Below, one piece after another: positions 9,752-19,383 of a stretch of 64,000 nt of DNA (position 1 is its first letter; each line of letters begins with the position of its first letter). Position numbers and translations under genes: made by a program. This stretch comes from Coemansia sp. RSA 487 (lineage: Eukaryota; Kickxellomycota; Kickxellomycetes; Kickxellales; Kickxellaceae). Where the stretch lies: assembly GCA_027577595.1 (NCBI GenBank), contig JANBRJ010000074.1, positions 1-64,000 on the forward strand, in the 5' to 3' direction. The notes beneath the pieces are model-generated. The model had not been told where the DNA came from. It did no database searches and saw nothing but the letters and a program-made list of their open reading frames with translations.

Positions 9752-11227
9752 TCAAATGTCAATATTATACGAATCCACCAAACCAATCCACTTTTCGTTC
9801 TGAGAAACCATCTTGGCCACATCTTTTTTAAGGGTCATGACAAGGTCGTAGCCGCCGACATCAGGGTGGCCCAGCATAATAAAAATAGTATTCATTATTG
9901 TACGATACGTTGGACGGACCAGGCATGGAATACCCGCACCAAAATCTGCCTCGTAGTAGCCGCTTTTGGTAACATTGGATACCACTAACCTGTTCTTGAA
10001 GTTGAGATAACTCGTACCTACACGCACAAACATATCAGGCTCACTGTTGATCAGACGGTTAAATTGTCCGATATATTTTTCGTCTATGACTGATACACCC
10101 TCTCTAATATTAGCGGCAATCGCCGAAATGTTCCTTGGATTTGTATCTGCTTGCACTAGCGCCTGATGATTGAGAATATACCTTGCAAACGATAGATTTC
10201 CAACAAAGTCTTTGGCACTCGGGTCGTTTAAGCGTAGACGTGTATTCACCGTAACTGCTGTCATCGTATCATCACCGTCGCTATTCCTGTTTCCGAAGTT
10301 GTTTTGGTTCTCGACGCTTGTCTTGTGCATGGCTTGTCCAATAACCATGGTCATGAGTGCTGCAATTACATCGTTTACTGAATACCGGGTTCCATGCGGA
10401 GCATACTCTTGTACAGATTCACGGAGCGCCTTTATAGCTCGATTAGGTACGTGGAAGCTGCAGCAAACGAGCTGTTCAGTTGGCATCGTTGCCTTGAATA
10501 TGAGGTTACGTTTATCCGCTGGCAGCCATGCGATGAATCTAGTAATCACACTACCGTTGGCGATTGCCTTGAGCGTAAAGGCATCCAGCGCATCGATGTC
10601 GTCTGGATTGTAAGCTCTGCTGATAGAACGGTCGTGGGAAAATGTCCTTGTCGGCAGCCCAACCTCTTTCTCGGTCGTATTTTTGTGCATCAATTTGGAT
10701 AGCTCGGCCCAACGGTTCATAAAGGCAGCGTATCCGTGCCCATCGACAGCACCATGTGCAATACTGGCAAACACAACCACGCCACTAAAGTTCTTGAGCC
10801 TGCGCACATGGAATACCCCAAGCTTGGCACCAGTAGTACCGAATCTGGAAACAATAGGGAACCCAGAAGCTTCATGGAAAGTCTCAGGAAGCATATTTGT
10901 GTTGAAGCCTGTATCCTTTATCTGCTTAAAGTCGATATCCCAGTTTCTGTCGGTGTACGTAGGCATGTTGAGTTTTTTTCTGTCTACACTGATATACTCC
11001 TGGCGATCCTTGCCCATCTTGAAATGCCCGGCAAGTATCGGAAACTCCTGAAGCGTTTGATAAAATGAAGAGCGTATTATTTCTGGCGACATAAAAGTGG
11101 CCCACGATTTTTTAGGAGAGGTGTTTTCAAACCAGTAGTAGCGGGGAATGTACATACCGGAGACGGTCTTGTCATAGCCGCCCAGGCGGAACATTTGCGA
11201 CTTTACTGAGCCAATGAACCTGTTCAT
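9752..11227 (-). CDS. BAHD/transferase-family acyltransferase
   Basis: 491 residues from the ATG at 11225-11227; codons upstream in frame read T-rich leader and are excluded. The product matches the two-lobed CoA-dependent acyltransferase layout. The catalytic HxxxD appears as HGAVD (H158, D162), preceded by GVVVFASIAHG. The structural DFGWG motif near the C-terminus appears as DFGAG. The start LGGYDKTVSGMYIPRYYWFEN matches the first strand, and LQEFPILAGHF the conserved leader of the N-lobe. The family moves acyl groups from CoA to alcohols or amines. In fungi such genes often belong to secondary metabolism or detoxification, which fits a neighbourhood with P450 and exporter genes, but no cluster is proved. 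Confidence 0.8.
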   Translation of the reverse strand: MNRFIGSVKSQMFRLGGYDKTVSGMYIPRYYWFENTSPKKSWATFMSPEIIRSSFYQTLQEFPILAGHFKMGKDRQEYISVDRKKLNMPTYTDRNWDIDFKQIKDTGFNTNMLPETFHEASGFPIVSRFGTTGAKLGVFHVRRLKNFSGVVVFASIAHGAVDGHGYAAFMNRWAELSKLMHKNTTEKEVGLPTRTFSHDRSISRAYNPDDIDALDAFTLKAIANGSVITRFIAWLPADKRNLIFKATMPTEQLVCCSFHVPNRAIKALRESVQEYAPHGTRYSVNDVIAALMTMVIGQAMHKTSVENQNNFGNRNSDGDDTMTAVTVNTRLRLNDPSAKDFVGNLSFARYILNHQALVQADTNPRNISAIAANIREGVSVIDEKYIGQFNRLINSEPDMFVRVGTSYLNFKNRLVVSNVTKSGYYEADFGAGIPCLVRPTYRTIMNTIFIMLGHPDVGGYDLVMTLKKDVAKMVSQNEKWIGLVDSYNIDI

Positions 11228-11725
11228 ACTTATAAAGTAGTGAGCTATGGAGGGCGAGTGCACGAAATTAACATAAAATGTGTGGATAATGAAGAGAAGG
11301 GGAAATAAATGCAACAGAGGAAGCGATCTATCATGCTGGCTTTGCACACTCCAGTGTCTATAAAAGGTTGAACATGCAAGTATTATTGTTCGTTTGGTGG
11401 GGATATTTGTATTTTTCGGTTCACAGGAGCTAAATGCTGCTGAATAGTGCGATACAAATGTGTGTAGTGTATTTAAATGAGAGGAAAAGGATCTATTCAG
11501 CTTGTCTCTTTCGAAACAAAAAAAGCAAAATTAAACTAAATATGCTAACGATCTTAAAGTGCATCATGTACACAGTTAATTATCTTTTTCTGTTTAATGG
11601 TTGCCTGCCTGGCTACAATAAATCTATTATCTGCCACCAAGAAAAGCTGTTCAGATGTGTTTATTCAGAAAACACAAGAGTTATGATTCAAAGCTCGCTA
11701 TATTTAATATGCAGTGTACAAGAAG
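11228..11725. other. Intergenic, no gene seen
   Basis: About 500 nt of AT-rich DNA holding the acyltransferase promoter and the 3' flank of the decayed AAA-like gene. Reading frames are short and without codon bias. Confidence 0.6.
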
Positions 11726-14600
11726 CTAAATTGTTAAGGCGACAAAGTGGCCATTCACTACCATCTCGCGCAAGATGCCATTTTCGGCATCCTCCAGCCT
11801 ATCTCCAAGCTGGTCATAGCTAATACTATCATCGATCTCAATGCCACCCTCATAGTCAACAACTGGCCAGCTGATTGTGCCGTCTGCGCTTTTGGTCCGC
11901 CTCCTTCTTGTTGCGATCATGCAGAGCCGATTCATCCAGAAGGATATCCCGACCACATACATGAGGTCGCATGTTCTTGCCTTGTCCGCCAATGTCAGAT
12001 GGTAACGCTCGTATATCTGTGTTTGGGCTTGCATGGCCTGTCTGAAAACATACCTAGCAACCTTGCGCCGATTATATACAGCCGTCCATGTTGCACTCAT
12101 CGAGGTGGTACTGCCATCGTATCTCTTCAACTCGAAGATGTAATATGCTGGTGGTGTGCTGTCGGAGCGGATGTGGTCGAGCGTCGGGAATAGCAAGGTG
12201 TCAGCGTGACCGTTCTCCACCATGGCTTCGTTCTGGATTGCGTATCCCGATCTTGTTATCGGGAAGAGGTACGATGACAGAATGGTCTGGTAAAATCTTT
12301 CTGATGTGTCTTTCCCAAGACCAGGTATGCTAACCATACACGAGTGGAGCGACCGCGCGAACTGCTAAAGATCGCACTTGTAAATACCCATCTGCTCGTG
12401 TATCGATTCAAGCAGGTTTGTGCTGATTTTAAGCTGCGTCGCTACACGCTCGTAAAACTGCTCAAGCGCCATATGGACCTCGGAATTCGGAATCCCAACA
12501 CGATCCTTGGCGATGGGCACAATGTACCCCGCCTGGTAAAGCAGGTGCATGACTGTGCTTGCTTGAAACGGTTCCCGGCCTAGGCTTTGCATGTCATGGA
12601 ATCTGTCACCCGAGCGGATCATGCATATATCAGCAAGCTCCTCGCCTGTCTCCTTATCAATATCGGGTGAAAACTGAGGCTGCTCCTGGTTTCCAATGCT
12701 TCCCACGGCGGCATCATCAATAAAGTCCAACAACATATGCTCTGCCAGTAGGCCCTGGTGCTGCCGGTATTCGCTTTGCCGGAGAAACGATGACGAGAGA
12801 TACTCGCAGTATCTCCTTAGGTCTTGTGCGGAGCTGGCTTTGATCATCTCGACCACTTTCATGGACCCTGTATCGGTCCAGAAAGTATAGCTCGAGTAGT
12901 CGACGTCAGCGAGCGACTTGATTGAACCAAGCTCACAAATCAAGCTCAGGATGGCATAGGGGTTGAAAACATGATGTACTTGGCCGATACGGTACCCGTC
13001 AAAGTACTGGATACATCCGACAAGAAGATCTCGCTTGAAGCGCCCGAGCTCCAAACGGGTGGTAGTGACACGATACGGCCATCGGTTATCAACGTAATCG
13101 TTGATCAGACCCCAGACGTCATGGATGGTAAACCGGAATGCGAGCTGGAAGGGGTTTTCTGTGAGCCGAGTCCCTGCAAATCCCGAATGCGCCATGTAGC
13201 TCTCTACGTTGTTCAGACCCGACCCAAGCCCAACACATCGGACGTCAAACACGCCAACTAGAATTCCTTAAGATATTTGTTATTCTACAAATGTAAATCC
13301 CCACCGACTTACAAAGTACAGGTCGCACATGTAGTGTAGATAATTAGCAACTGGAATTAATCACACACCAATGATAGCTATCGCGTAGCGTCAAGTATTC
13401 TTACCTTTAGGCTTTCGCAAAGAAATCTGGAATATGCTCGTTGGATTTCAGCTTGTTCATCGGCATCCTTAACATAGCGTAATGTGCTCATGAAGGGGGC
13501 ATCATACTCGTCGACAATCAAAACAGATCTGCGTCCGAAAATTTTGTATAGAACTTTCATCAAATTAGGAATCATTGCCGAAATAGCCGAAAGATGTGTA
13601 GTTTTGGTGTTGCGACTTTCTTTTACGTAGTTCACTTCGTCTAGAAATCCTTTGATCTCGTCTTGTTCCTCTTCAATAATATCCTTGTCAAGTCCTAAAT
13701 GCTCGTAACCGCTATCCACACCATTCAAAAGCTTGCAAAGCAGCCTGGTGTATTTGGACGTCGCTGTGAGCACAGCATTACGGAGATAGGATGGGGCATC
13801 TTCAAAAGACATGGGGCAACTTGTCTAAAGAAAAGGCGCAAAAACATGGATGAATATCAATAGGGCTAGTTGCAGAATATCAACATACACATTAGCAAGC
13901 GCATTAAAGAAGCAGCAGTGCAAACTGCTGGCTTACCTTTAAATCGAGCATAATTACTGGATATTTCGCAAAGTTTGCCTCGAAAAACTCAGGATGCATA
14001 TCGTACAAAACGCATTGCCGGAATTGCTTCTCGCGTTGGCTCCGTGGCATGTCTGATAATATCCAAAAAGTTTGCCAGTGTTTGTAGAAAAGTCGTTTTA
14101 CCCATACGCCGCGGGTACATTCCAGCAATTACCTTCCCGGCGCCTGGGCTCATGACATCAGCAATCGCGGCAGACTTGTCAACAAAAGTAGCACCTTTGT
14201 CGATAAAACTAGCCCACCCGCTAATGCCAAGCTGAATAGCGCGACCAAAGATCCTTGTCCTTGGAGCCCCCTGAAAAGCTGAAGGCAGAGAGGGCCTATT
14301 CTCAGGTGTGCATGGATGAGCATCCACATCTTGAGAGCCAGGCTCGTGCCCACCCATTGCCAGTGAGTCGTCGGGCTGGCAATAAGGGGAATCGTCAAGC
14401 ACTTCACAAAGCATGTTGTCGACTTCTGACCGTGTGCAGACACCAAGCGCATCTTTCCATAGTCTCGAATCGTCTTTTGGATTGCTGGAGACTGATTCTG
14501 GCTGTTGCTGCTCGTTGCTTTCACGACGAAGCCTTTTCTCGCGCCCACCGTCCAAAGAATCTCTTTTGTTGTTTGGATCCGCGTTTTTCTTAGAGGACAT
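11726..14600 (-). pseudogene. Decayed AAA-ATPase-like / PD-(D/E)XK (DUF1703-type) gene
   Basis: Pieces in order along the minus strand make up a protein of the PF09820 plus PDDEXK_9 architecture. 14600-13937 holds a disordered N-terminus, then GWASFIDKGATFVDKSAAI and a P-loop-like PRRMGKTTF. After a 112-nt GT-AG intron (13825-13936), 13824-13405 carries the Walker B-like SVLIVDEYDAPF. After a second apparent intron, 13257-12365 carries GLGSGLNNVESYM, the sensor region and the linker helices. 12337-11726 carries the nuclease-like end (GHADTLLFP...YYIFELKRY, the D...ExK pattern). The coding frame shifts within the region just after the P-loop, the second intron does not keep phase, and an in-frame TAG (12365-12367) precedes the nuclease part. 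I therefore call it a pseudogene, with sequencing error as an alternative for the frame shift. The family is often multicopy; its cellular role is poorly known. Confidence 0.7.
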
Positions 14601-14987
14601 TGACGTATGAAAAAAGTTTGCTAAACTGTTGAGAATGTAGATTTAAACATATTTACATAAGGCGAGTGAAGGGAAAAGAGAAATAAACTTATTTTTAATA
14701 AAAAAAAAACAAAACCCTTTCTGGTACTGCGCAATTCATGCAGGTGGCTTGTTTTCGTTTTAATCATGCGATATATTGACGAAAAGCTTGATTGATTGAA
14801 GCCGCAGAGCCGCATCCCATCAAAGCTAGAAACTAGAAATGTTTTTGTGAGATTAGATCAAATAACTAAATCCAAGGGTGTATAAAATGCTCGTCCTAGC
14901 CTGAAAGTCACAGATAGAAAATCATTTGAGCAAAAGAAAGCATCACCCGATCAAAGAATAAACAGTGGGAATCACATTGCTGTTATT
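14601..14987. other. Intergenic, no gene seen
   Basis: About 390 nt between the start of the decayed AAA-like gene and the 3' end of GGC1, with an A11 run near 14700. No feature recognised. Confidence 0.6.
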
Positions 14988-15962
14988 TTATTGCTTCGCA
15001 GTGGCATCCGAGGACGACGATGCGCTCTTGATCATGCGATCAAAGGTGGGGATAAACCACTGGGCCAGGGTGAAGCCAAAGACAAGCTTGGGGCCAACGA
15101 CTAGAAGCTTAGGCGTGAGACCCTTGAAGAAGGACGAGAATCCTTCCTTCTGGATCATATTGCGGATAATCGACATACCGCTTTCTGGGCAATCGAATGA
15201 ACGTGCCTGGATGCGCGTCTTAATAACGTCCATAGGTGCTGACACAGTCAACGAAGCCACAGCACCACCGATGGATGCAAAGAAGTTTTGTATGAATGTG
15301 GCCTTGTTGTAATTTTCGAGCCCAAAGATATACTCCTTGACAGCAGCAGAACCACCGAAGAGCGCAAACGATCCAGGCGCATTGCGCACGACGGTCCATC
15401 CAGCACCGCGATACAGCGCCATGCCTTCATCGGCAACAATCTTGAACAGGCCACGGCCCTTGAATGCCTCAGGATTAGTCTGGCGTTTGATCTTGAGCAC
15501 ATCAAGCGGAAGGAGCGCAACCTCGCCGATTCCGATAAGCGAACCCGCCGTGGCGTGCATCATGGCCTTACCGTTGCGCTCACCAAAGGCGCGGGTGAAC
15601 GACTGGCCGTGGTGGCGATCCAGGTAGTCGCGCGCTACAGGCTGGCCGCCAAACTTGTATATTCTTTGAGCAACCTTGTATCCGGCAGCATATCCGAGTC
15701 CCGGGAAGAGCGACAGGTATTTGGTGAGCGTAGGCTTGGAAGCCGCTTCACGGAAGATCACTTGGTTGAGTTTGCCCATAGACTGTCCCATGGTTTGTTG
15801 GGGAACGCCAAAGATACGCTCGGTGTTGCTCATCAGGCGCTTGGCAACAGTGTCCACTGGGTGGAAGGTGAATAGCTCAAGGATGCCGCTGGTGCCGGAC
15901 CCGAGAATCCGAGCGGTTCCAGACTCGCTGTGTTTCTTTCCGCTGGTACCGACTGGCGACAT
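14988..15962 (-). CDS. GGC1: Mitochondrial GTP/GDP carrier
   Basis: 324 residues, three tandem mitochondrial-carrier repeats. The signature PxDxxxKR-type motifs are HPVDTVAKRL, LPLDVLKIKR and APMDVIKTRI. The sequence follows yeast Ggc1 (Yhm1) closely: RLMSNTERI, LFPGLGYAAGYKVAQRIYKFGGQP, GEVALLPLDVLKIKRQTNPE, GWTVVRNAPGSFALFGG and LTPKLLVVGPKLVF. It exchanges cytosolic GTP for matrix GDP across the inner membrane, which supplies GTP for mitochondrial translation and RNA work and affects iron balance. It is divergently transcribed from TUF1, whose product is itself a GTPase of mitochondrial translation. Intronless. Length is near the family norm (about 300). Confidence 0.95.
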   Translation of the reverse strand: MSPVGTSGKKHSESGTARILGSGTSGILELFTFHPVDTVAKRLMSNTERIFGVPQQTMGQSMGKLNQVIFREAASKPTLTKYLSLFPGLGYAAGYKVAQRIYKFGGQPVARDYLDRHHGQSFTRAFGERNGKAMMHATAGSLIGIGEVALLPLDVLKIKRQTNPEAFKGRGLFKIVADEGMALYRGAGWTVVRNAPGSFALFGGSAAVKEYIFGLENYNKATFIQNFFASIGGAVASLTVSAPMDVIKTRIQARSFDCPESGMSIIRNMIQKEGFSSFFKGLTPKLLVVGPKLVFGFTLAQWFIPTFDRMIKSASSSSDATAKQ

Positions 15963-16828
15963 TGCTTTAGTTTTCTAGTGGTGTTCTTTTTACAGTAGAA
16001 TAAAGCAAAAGTCAGGGCTAGAAAGTACAGGAAAACTTTTTATATTGCGCAAACAAAAGTAACAATAGGGATTTTTTAAGGAAGTAAAAAAAAAGAAAGA
16101 GATGAAAGAGGGGGTGAAAAAAAAAGATCCACGACCACGGAACTTTATATTTTAGAGATAGCAATCACCATAGAAAAAAAAGGCATTGATGTCTCATTTT
16201 GTTGGCCATCGTTGAAGCTGACCAGAAGCAGATTTTCAGGAGTATTTTTTGGGGGACAAACTCTGGCTCATCTTCTGTGCAGTCCTGTTGAAATATCTCC
16301 TATCATTGTCAGTTGACAGTTATTAGATGTTGACCTTGTGTCTGTTGAATTTTTATGCTTTTAAGCTAAAAATATTTTTTTGCTGGGCGTAGTGGGGGGA
16401 TTGGTTTGTCAGTGGCTGATGTGTGCACGATAAAGCAAAGGTACACATGGTAAAAGCAGTCACTGGTTTAATGCATGGCTCAAAAAGACCTAGATAAAAA
16501 TACTGGTCGTTGTGAGCCGAGCCGTAAATGCAATTCTAAAGATCAGGTTTGCGGAATTATCGTAAGCTTTGAGAAAAATTTGAGATCAAAAATAAAAACT
16601 CCCCCCTCCTCCCACACCCGCAAAAAAGCTGAGTGACGAAAAAATGCTGGCAGTGAAGCCTCAGATAAAAATGAAAGAATGTTATCAGCCAAAAGTCAAA
16701 AAGAAACAAGATAGATTTGGTTTGTTCTTTTCTTTTTCTCTTGATCCTGTCGCGTCGAGCTTTTTTTTAATTTTTATTCTCCGTATCAAAATAAAAAAGT
16801 TTTTCTTTATTCCCAAATCAAAAGAAAA
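15963..16828. promoter_or_regulatory. Shared divergent promoter region of GGC1 and TUF1
   Basis: 866 nt between two divergently transcribed mitochondrial genes. It is AT-rich with several A/T runs and a T/A-rich leader directly before the TUF1 start. I see no other gene; co-regulation of the two genes is an inference from layout only. Confidence 0.45.
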
Positions 16829-19324
16829 ATGCTTCGTACTGCAGTTACTCGCGCAGCCATTGCGCGCACTACTTTTATGGCGACACGCAGTGGCGCTGTG
16901 GCCGTAGCCAGCGCCCGCACAGTCACGACTCTGTCGCGCACATCGATCGCGCGCAACCAACGCGCACGGTTCGCGATGCCACAGATGCTGGGTATGCGCA
17001 TGAGCGGTAGACGTGGCTACGCTGACGCAACGATGTTTGACCGGACCAAGCCGCACATCAATGTCGGAACCATCGGACATGTGGATCACGGCAAGACGAC
17101 GCTGACAGCAGCGATCACCAAGGTTCTGAGCGAAGGAGGAGGCGCCAAGTTCCGCGACTACTCGGACATCGATAAGGCGCCTGAGGAAAAGGCGCGCGGT
17201 ATCACTATCTCGACCGCACACGTTGAATACGAGACCGGGAGCCGCCATTACGCGCATGTCGATTGTTTCGGTCCCGAAGTATCGTTTGCCACTCCCACGG
17301 GCGCCACAGTGCTTGCCGTGGATGTGCGTCAGGGTACAGTGCTCTTGGGTCCCGATGGCAGCGACCGTGTTGTGAAGAAGGCGTGGAGTGGCTCGAAGGA
17401 TATGTACAAGATCAAATATGCAAACGATGGGTTTACTAGCACAGGTGGACATATCCTTTGCTTGCGCATCGATACACCGGTGCTGGAACCCCAGGTGGAC
17501 GAGAAACTGGGCTCGTATTCGGTTGTCAGCTTTGCGCTTGAGCAAGGGCTGCCAAAGTGCGAGCGCAAGGAGTTTGGCTCCGCACAGGAGGCCAAGGCTC
17601 ATTACGCTGGTGCGGATAGAACGCCCCTTGCGTTCGAGGCCACGGTGGAGCAGTTCCTTGCGCTTCCCGCGAGCGTGCGCCAGAGTGCATGCATGTACCG
17701 TGCCGGCGTGCTCGAGTTTGGCGAGCCCACCGTGGATCTTGCAGTTGGCAGTGCAACGCAGGAAGAGGTTGCATGGGCTGTGGGTGCATGGCTTGTAGCT
17801 GGGGGTGAGGAGTACTCTGCTGCTGCTGTGGCCAAGCTCAGCGACATTGCAGCCAAAATGGGCGTGTCTGTGAGCGAGGGTGCTTCTGGAAATGAGGTGG
17901 CTGCGGCCCTTTGCGGCGACAATGCATTCAGTGCCAAGCTGAAGGTGCTGGGCATCGCGAAGTCCAAGAGCGTTGCAGAGTCGCTGCGTCGCCACACAAC
18001 CAAGGTGCGCAGCGCCCTTGTTGCTGGCGCAATCGACAGCAGCGGCAAGTTCGAGCTGACGCAGTCGGATGTGGTGTCTCCTGCTCTGTTCAACGACCTC
18101 GTGTGGGTGCTCCGCAGCTTGGGCGTTGTGTGCAACGTTTCCTCTTCATCGGACACCAAGAAGGTTTCGGCCAGCTTTGGTGGCAGCGCAGCCAGCGGGC
18201 TTCCAACCGTCGCTGCCGCCACATCCAAGAACGAAGGCAGCTGGGATGCGTCTGTTCCGTTCACTGTGGAGCCGCTTGGCGCCAAGGAGTACTATGGGTT
18301 TGAGGTGGATGCCGACGGGCGCATGTTGCTTGCGGACTTTGTGGTTGCGCACAACTGCCCCGGACACGCTGACTACATCAAGAACATGATCACGGGCGCA
18401 GCGCAAATGGATGGCGCTATAATCGTGGTGTCGGCGACCGACGGGCAAATGCCGCAGACGCGCGAGCATTTGCTGCTTGCGAAGCAGGTGGGCATCAAGA
18501 AGCTGGTTGTGTTCATCAACAAGGCCGACGCAATCGACGATGCCGAGATGCTGGAGCTTGTGGAGATGGAGATGCGCGAGCTCCTGGGCGAGTATGGATT
18601 CGAGGGCGAGGAGACGCCGGTCATAAGCGGGTCTGCGCTGTGCGCGCTGGAGAGCCGCAAGCCCGAAATGGGCGTCGATGCCATCAAGAAGCTGATGGCG
18701 GCTGTCGACGAGTGGATCCCGACGCCCGAGCGCGATCTGGACAAGCCGTTCCTGATGCCTGTCGAGGACATCTTCTCGATCGCCGGGCGCGGAACCGTTG
18801 TGACGGGTCGCGTGGAGCGCGGACAGATCGCCAAGGGCCAGGACCTGGAGATCGTCGGGTTTGGCGCAACCACGAAGACCACGCTGACGGGCGTCGAGAT
18901 GTTCCACAAGCAGCTCGAGAAGGGCCAGGCCGGCGACAACATGGGTGCCCTTCTGCGCGGCGTGAAGCGCGAGGACCTGACGCGTGGCCAAGTGCTGGCG
19001 GCGCCAGGCACCATCAAGGCGCACAAGAAGTTCATTGCGTCGCTGTATATCCTCAACAAGGAAGAAGGCGGTCGCCACACACCGTTTTCGGACAACTACA
19101 GGCCGCAGCTGTTTGTGCGCACGTGCGACGTCACTGCAACGCTGACGCACAAGCGCGGGCCTAAAGGCGAGGATCCAGAAGAGATGATGGTGATGCCTGG
19201 AGACAACGTCACAATGCAGTGCGAGCTGCATTCGGCCATCGCCATCGAAAAGGGCATGCGCTTCACGATCCGCGAGGGCGGCCGCACCGTCGGTACAGGC
19301 GTTGTCACTGAGATCGTCGAGTAG
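16829..19324 (+). CDS. TUF1: Mitochondrial elongation factor Tu interrupted by an intein
   Basis: 831 residues in one open frame, of which 467 are EF-Tu and 364 are an in-frame intein. Residues 1-68 form an Arg/Ala/Thr-rich presequence without acidic residues until YADAT. EF-Tu proper begins at [22 protein letters not shown] (G1 P-loop GHVDHGKT), with switch I sequence EEKARGITI. The G3 motif DCPG is split: Asp145 ends the N-extein, and the Cys of [12 protein letters not shown] (residue 510) is the first residue of the C-extein. G4 is NKAD, G5-like sequence is ISGSAL, and domains II and III ([20 protein letters not shown]) are complete to VVTEIVE. The mature protein carries aminoacyl-tRNA to the mitochondrial ribosome. 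The unspliced precursor should not bind GTP properly. Start chosen because it gives the presequence. Divergent from GGC1; converges with the WW/FF gene 60 nt away. Confidence 0.95.
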   Translation: MLRTAVTRAAIARTTFMATRSGAVAVASARTVTTLSRTSIARNQRARFAMPQMLGMRMSGRRGYADATMFDRTKPHINVGTIGHVDHGKTTLTAAITKVLSEGGGAKFRDYSDIDKAPEEKARGITISTAHVEYETGSRHYAHVDCFGPEVSFATPTGATVLAVDVRQGTVLLGPDGSDRVVKKAWSGSKDMYKIKYANDGFTSTGGHILCLRIDTPVLEPQVDEKLGSYSVVSFALEQGLPKCERKEFGSAQEAKAHYAGADRTPLAFEATVEQFLALPASVRQSACMYRAGVLEFGEPTVDLAVGSATQEEVAWAVGAWLVAGGEEYSAAAVAKLSDIAAKMGVSVSEGASGNEVAAALCGDNAFSAKLKVLGIAKSKSVAESLRRHTTKVRSALVAGAIDSSGKFELTQSDVVSPALFNDLVWVLRSLGVVCNVSSSSDTKKVSASFGGSAASGLPTVAAATSKNEGSWDASVPFTVEPLGAKEYYGFEVDADGRMLLADFVVAHNCPGHADYIKNMITGAAQMDGAIIVVSATDGQMPQTREHLLLAKQVGIKKLVVFINKADAIDDAEMLELVEMEMRELLGEYGFEGEETPVISGSALCALESRKPEMGVDAIKKLMAAVDEWIPTPERDLDKPFLMPVEDIFSIAGRGTVVTGRVERGQIAKGQDLEIVGFGATTKTTLTGVEMFHKQLEKGQAGDNMGALLRGVKREDLTRGQVLAAPGTIKAHKKFIASLYILNKEEGGRHTPFSDNYRPQLFVRTCDVTATLTHKRGPKGEDPEEMMVMPGDNVTMQCELHSAIAIEKGMRFTIREGGRTVGTGVVTEIVE
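17264..18355 (+). mobile_element. VMA-type intein inside TUF1 (splicing-competent, endonuclease probably dead)
   Basis: 364 residues inserted between Asp and Cys of the G3 motif. Splicing signals are intact: Cys1 (CFGPEVSF, block A); block B TxxH as T60-G-G-H63; block [20 protein letters not shown] (341-359); block G VVAHN with penultimate His363 and terminal Asn364, followed by Cys+1 of the host. The order and wording match the yeast VMA1 intein: [20 protein letters not shown] corresponds to its FEWTIEARDLSLLGSHVRK segment, and the last block ends in VAHN-C. The middle is a LAGLIDADG endonuclease. Block C reads VGAWLVAGG (Ala179 at the catalytic Asp) and block E reads VAGAIDSSG (Ser260 at the catalytic Asp). 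It is about 90 residues shorter than the yeast VMA1 intein. Base composition resembles the host gene, which argues for long residence. Confidence 0.93.
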
Positions 19325-19383
19325 CTTTTTCTTTCAATTGAATTTCAAATAAACCATGTCTGTTGTGAGTGGGTGGCTTTGTT

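Noticed and set aside
16644-16907. 87-codon frame overlapping the TUF1 start
   Set aside because: It is in another frame, Lys/Phe-rich from A/T-rich leader DNA. It could be an upstream reading frame only if transcription starts before it, which cannot be shown.
17264-18355. The TUF1 insert as an ordinary spliceosomal intron
   Set aside because: It is open in frame for its full 1092 nt, lacks GT and AG at the borders, and its translation matches intein blocks A to G.
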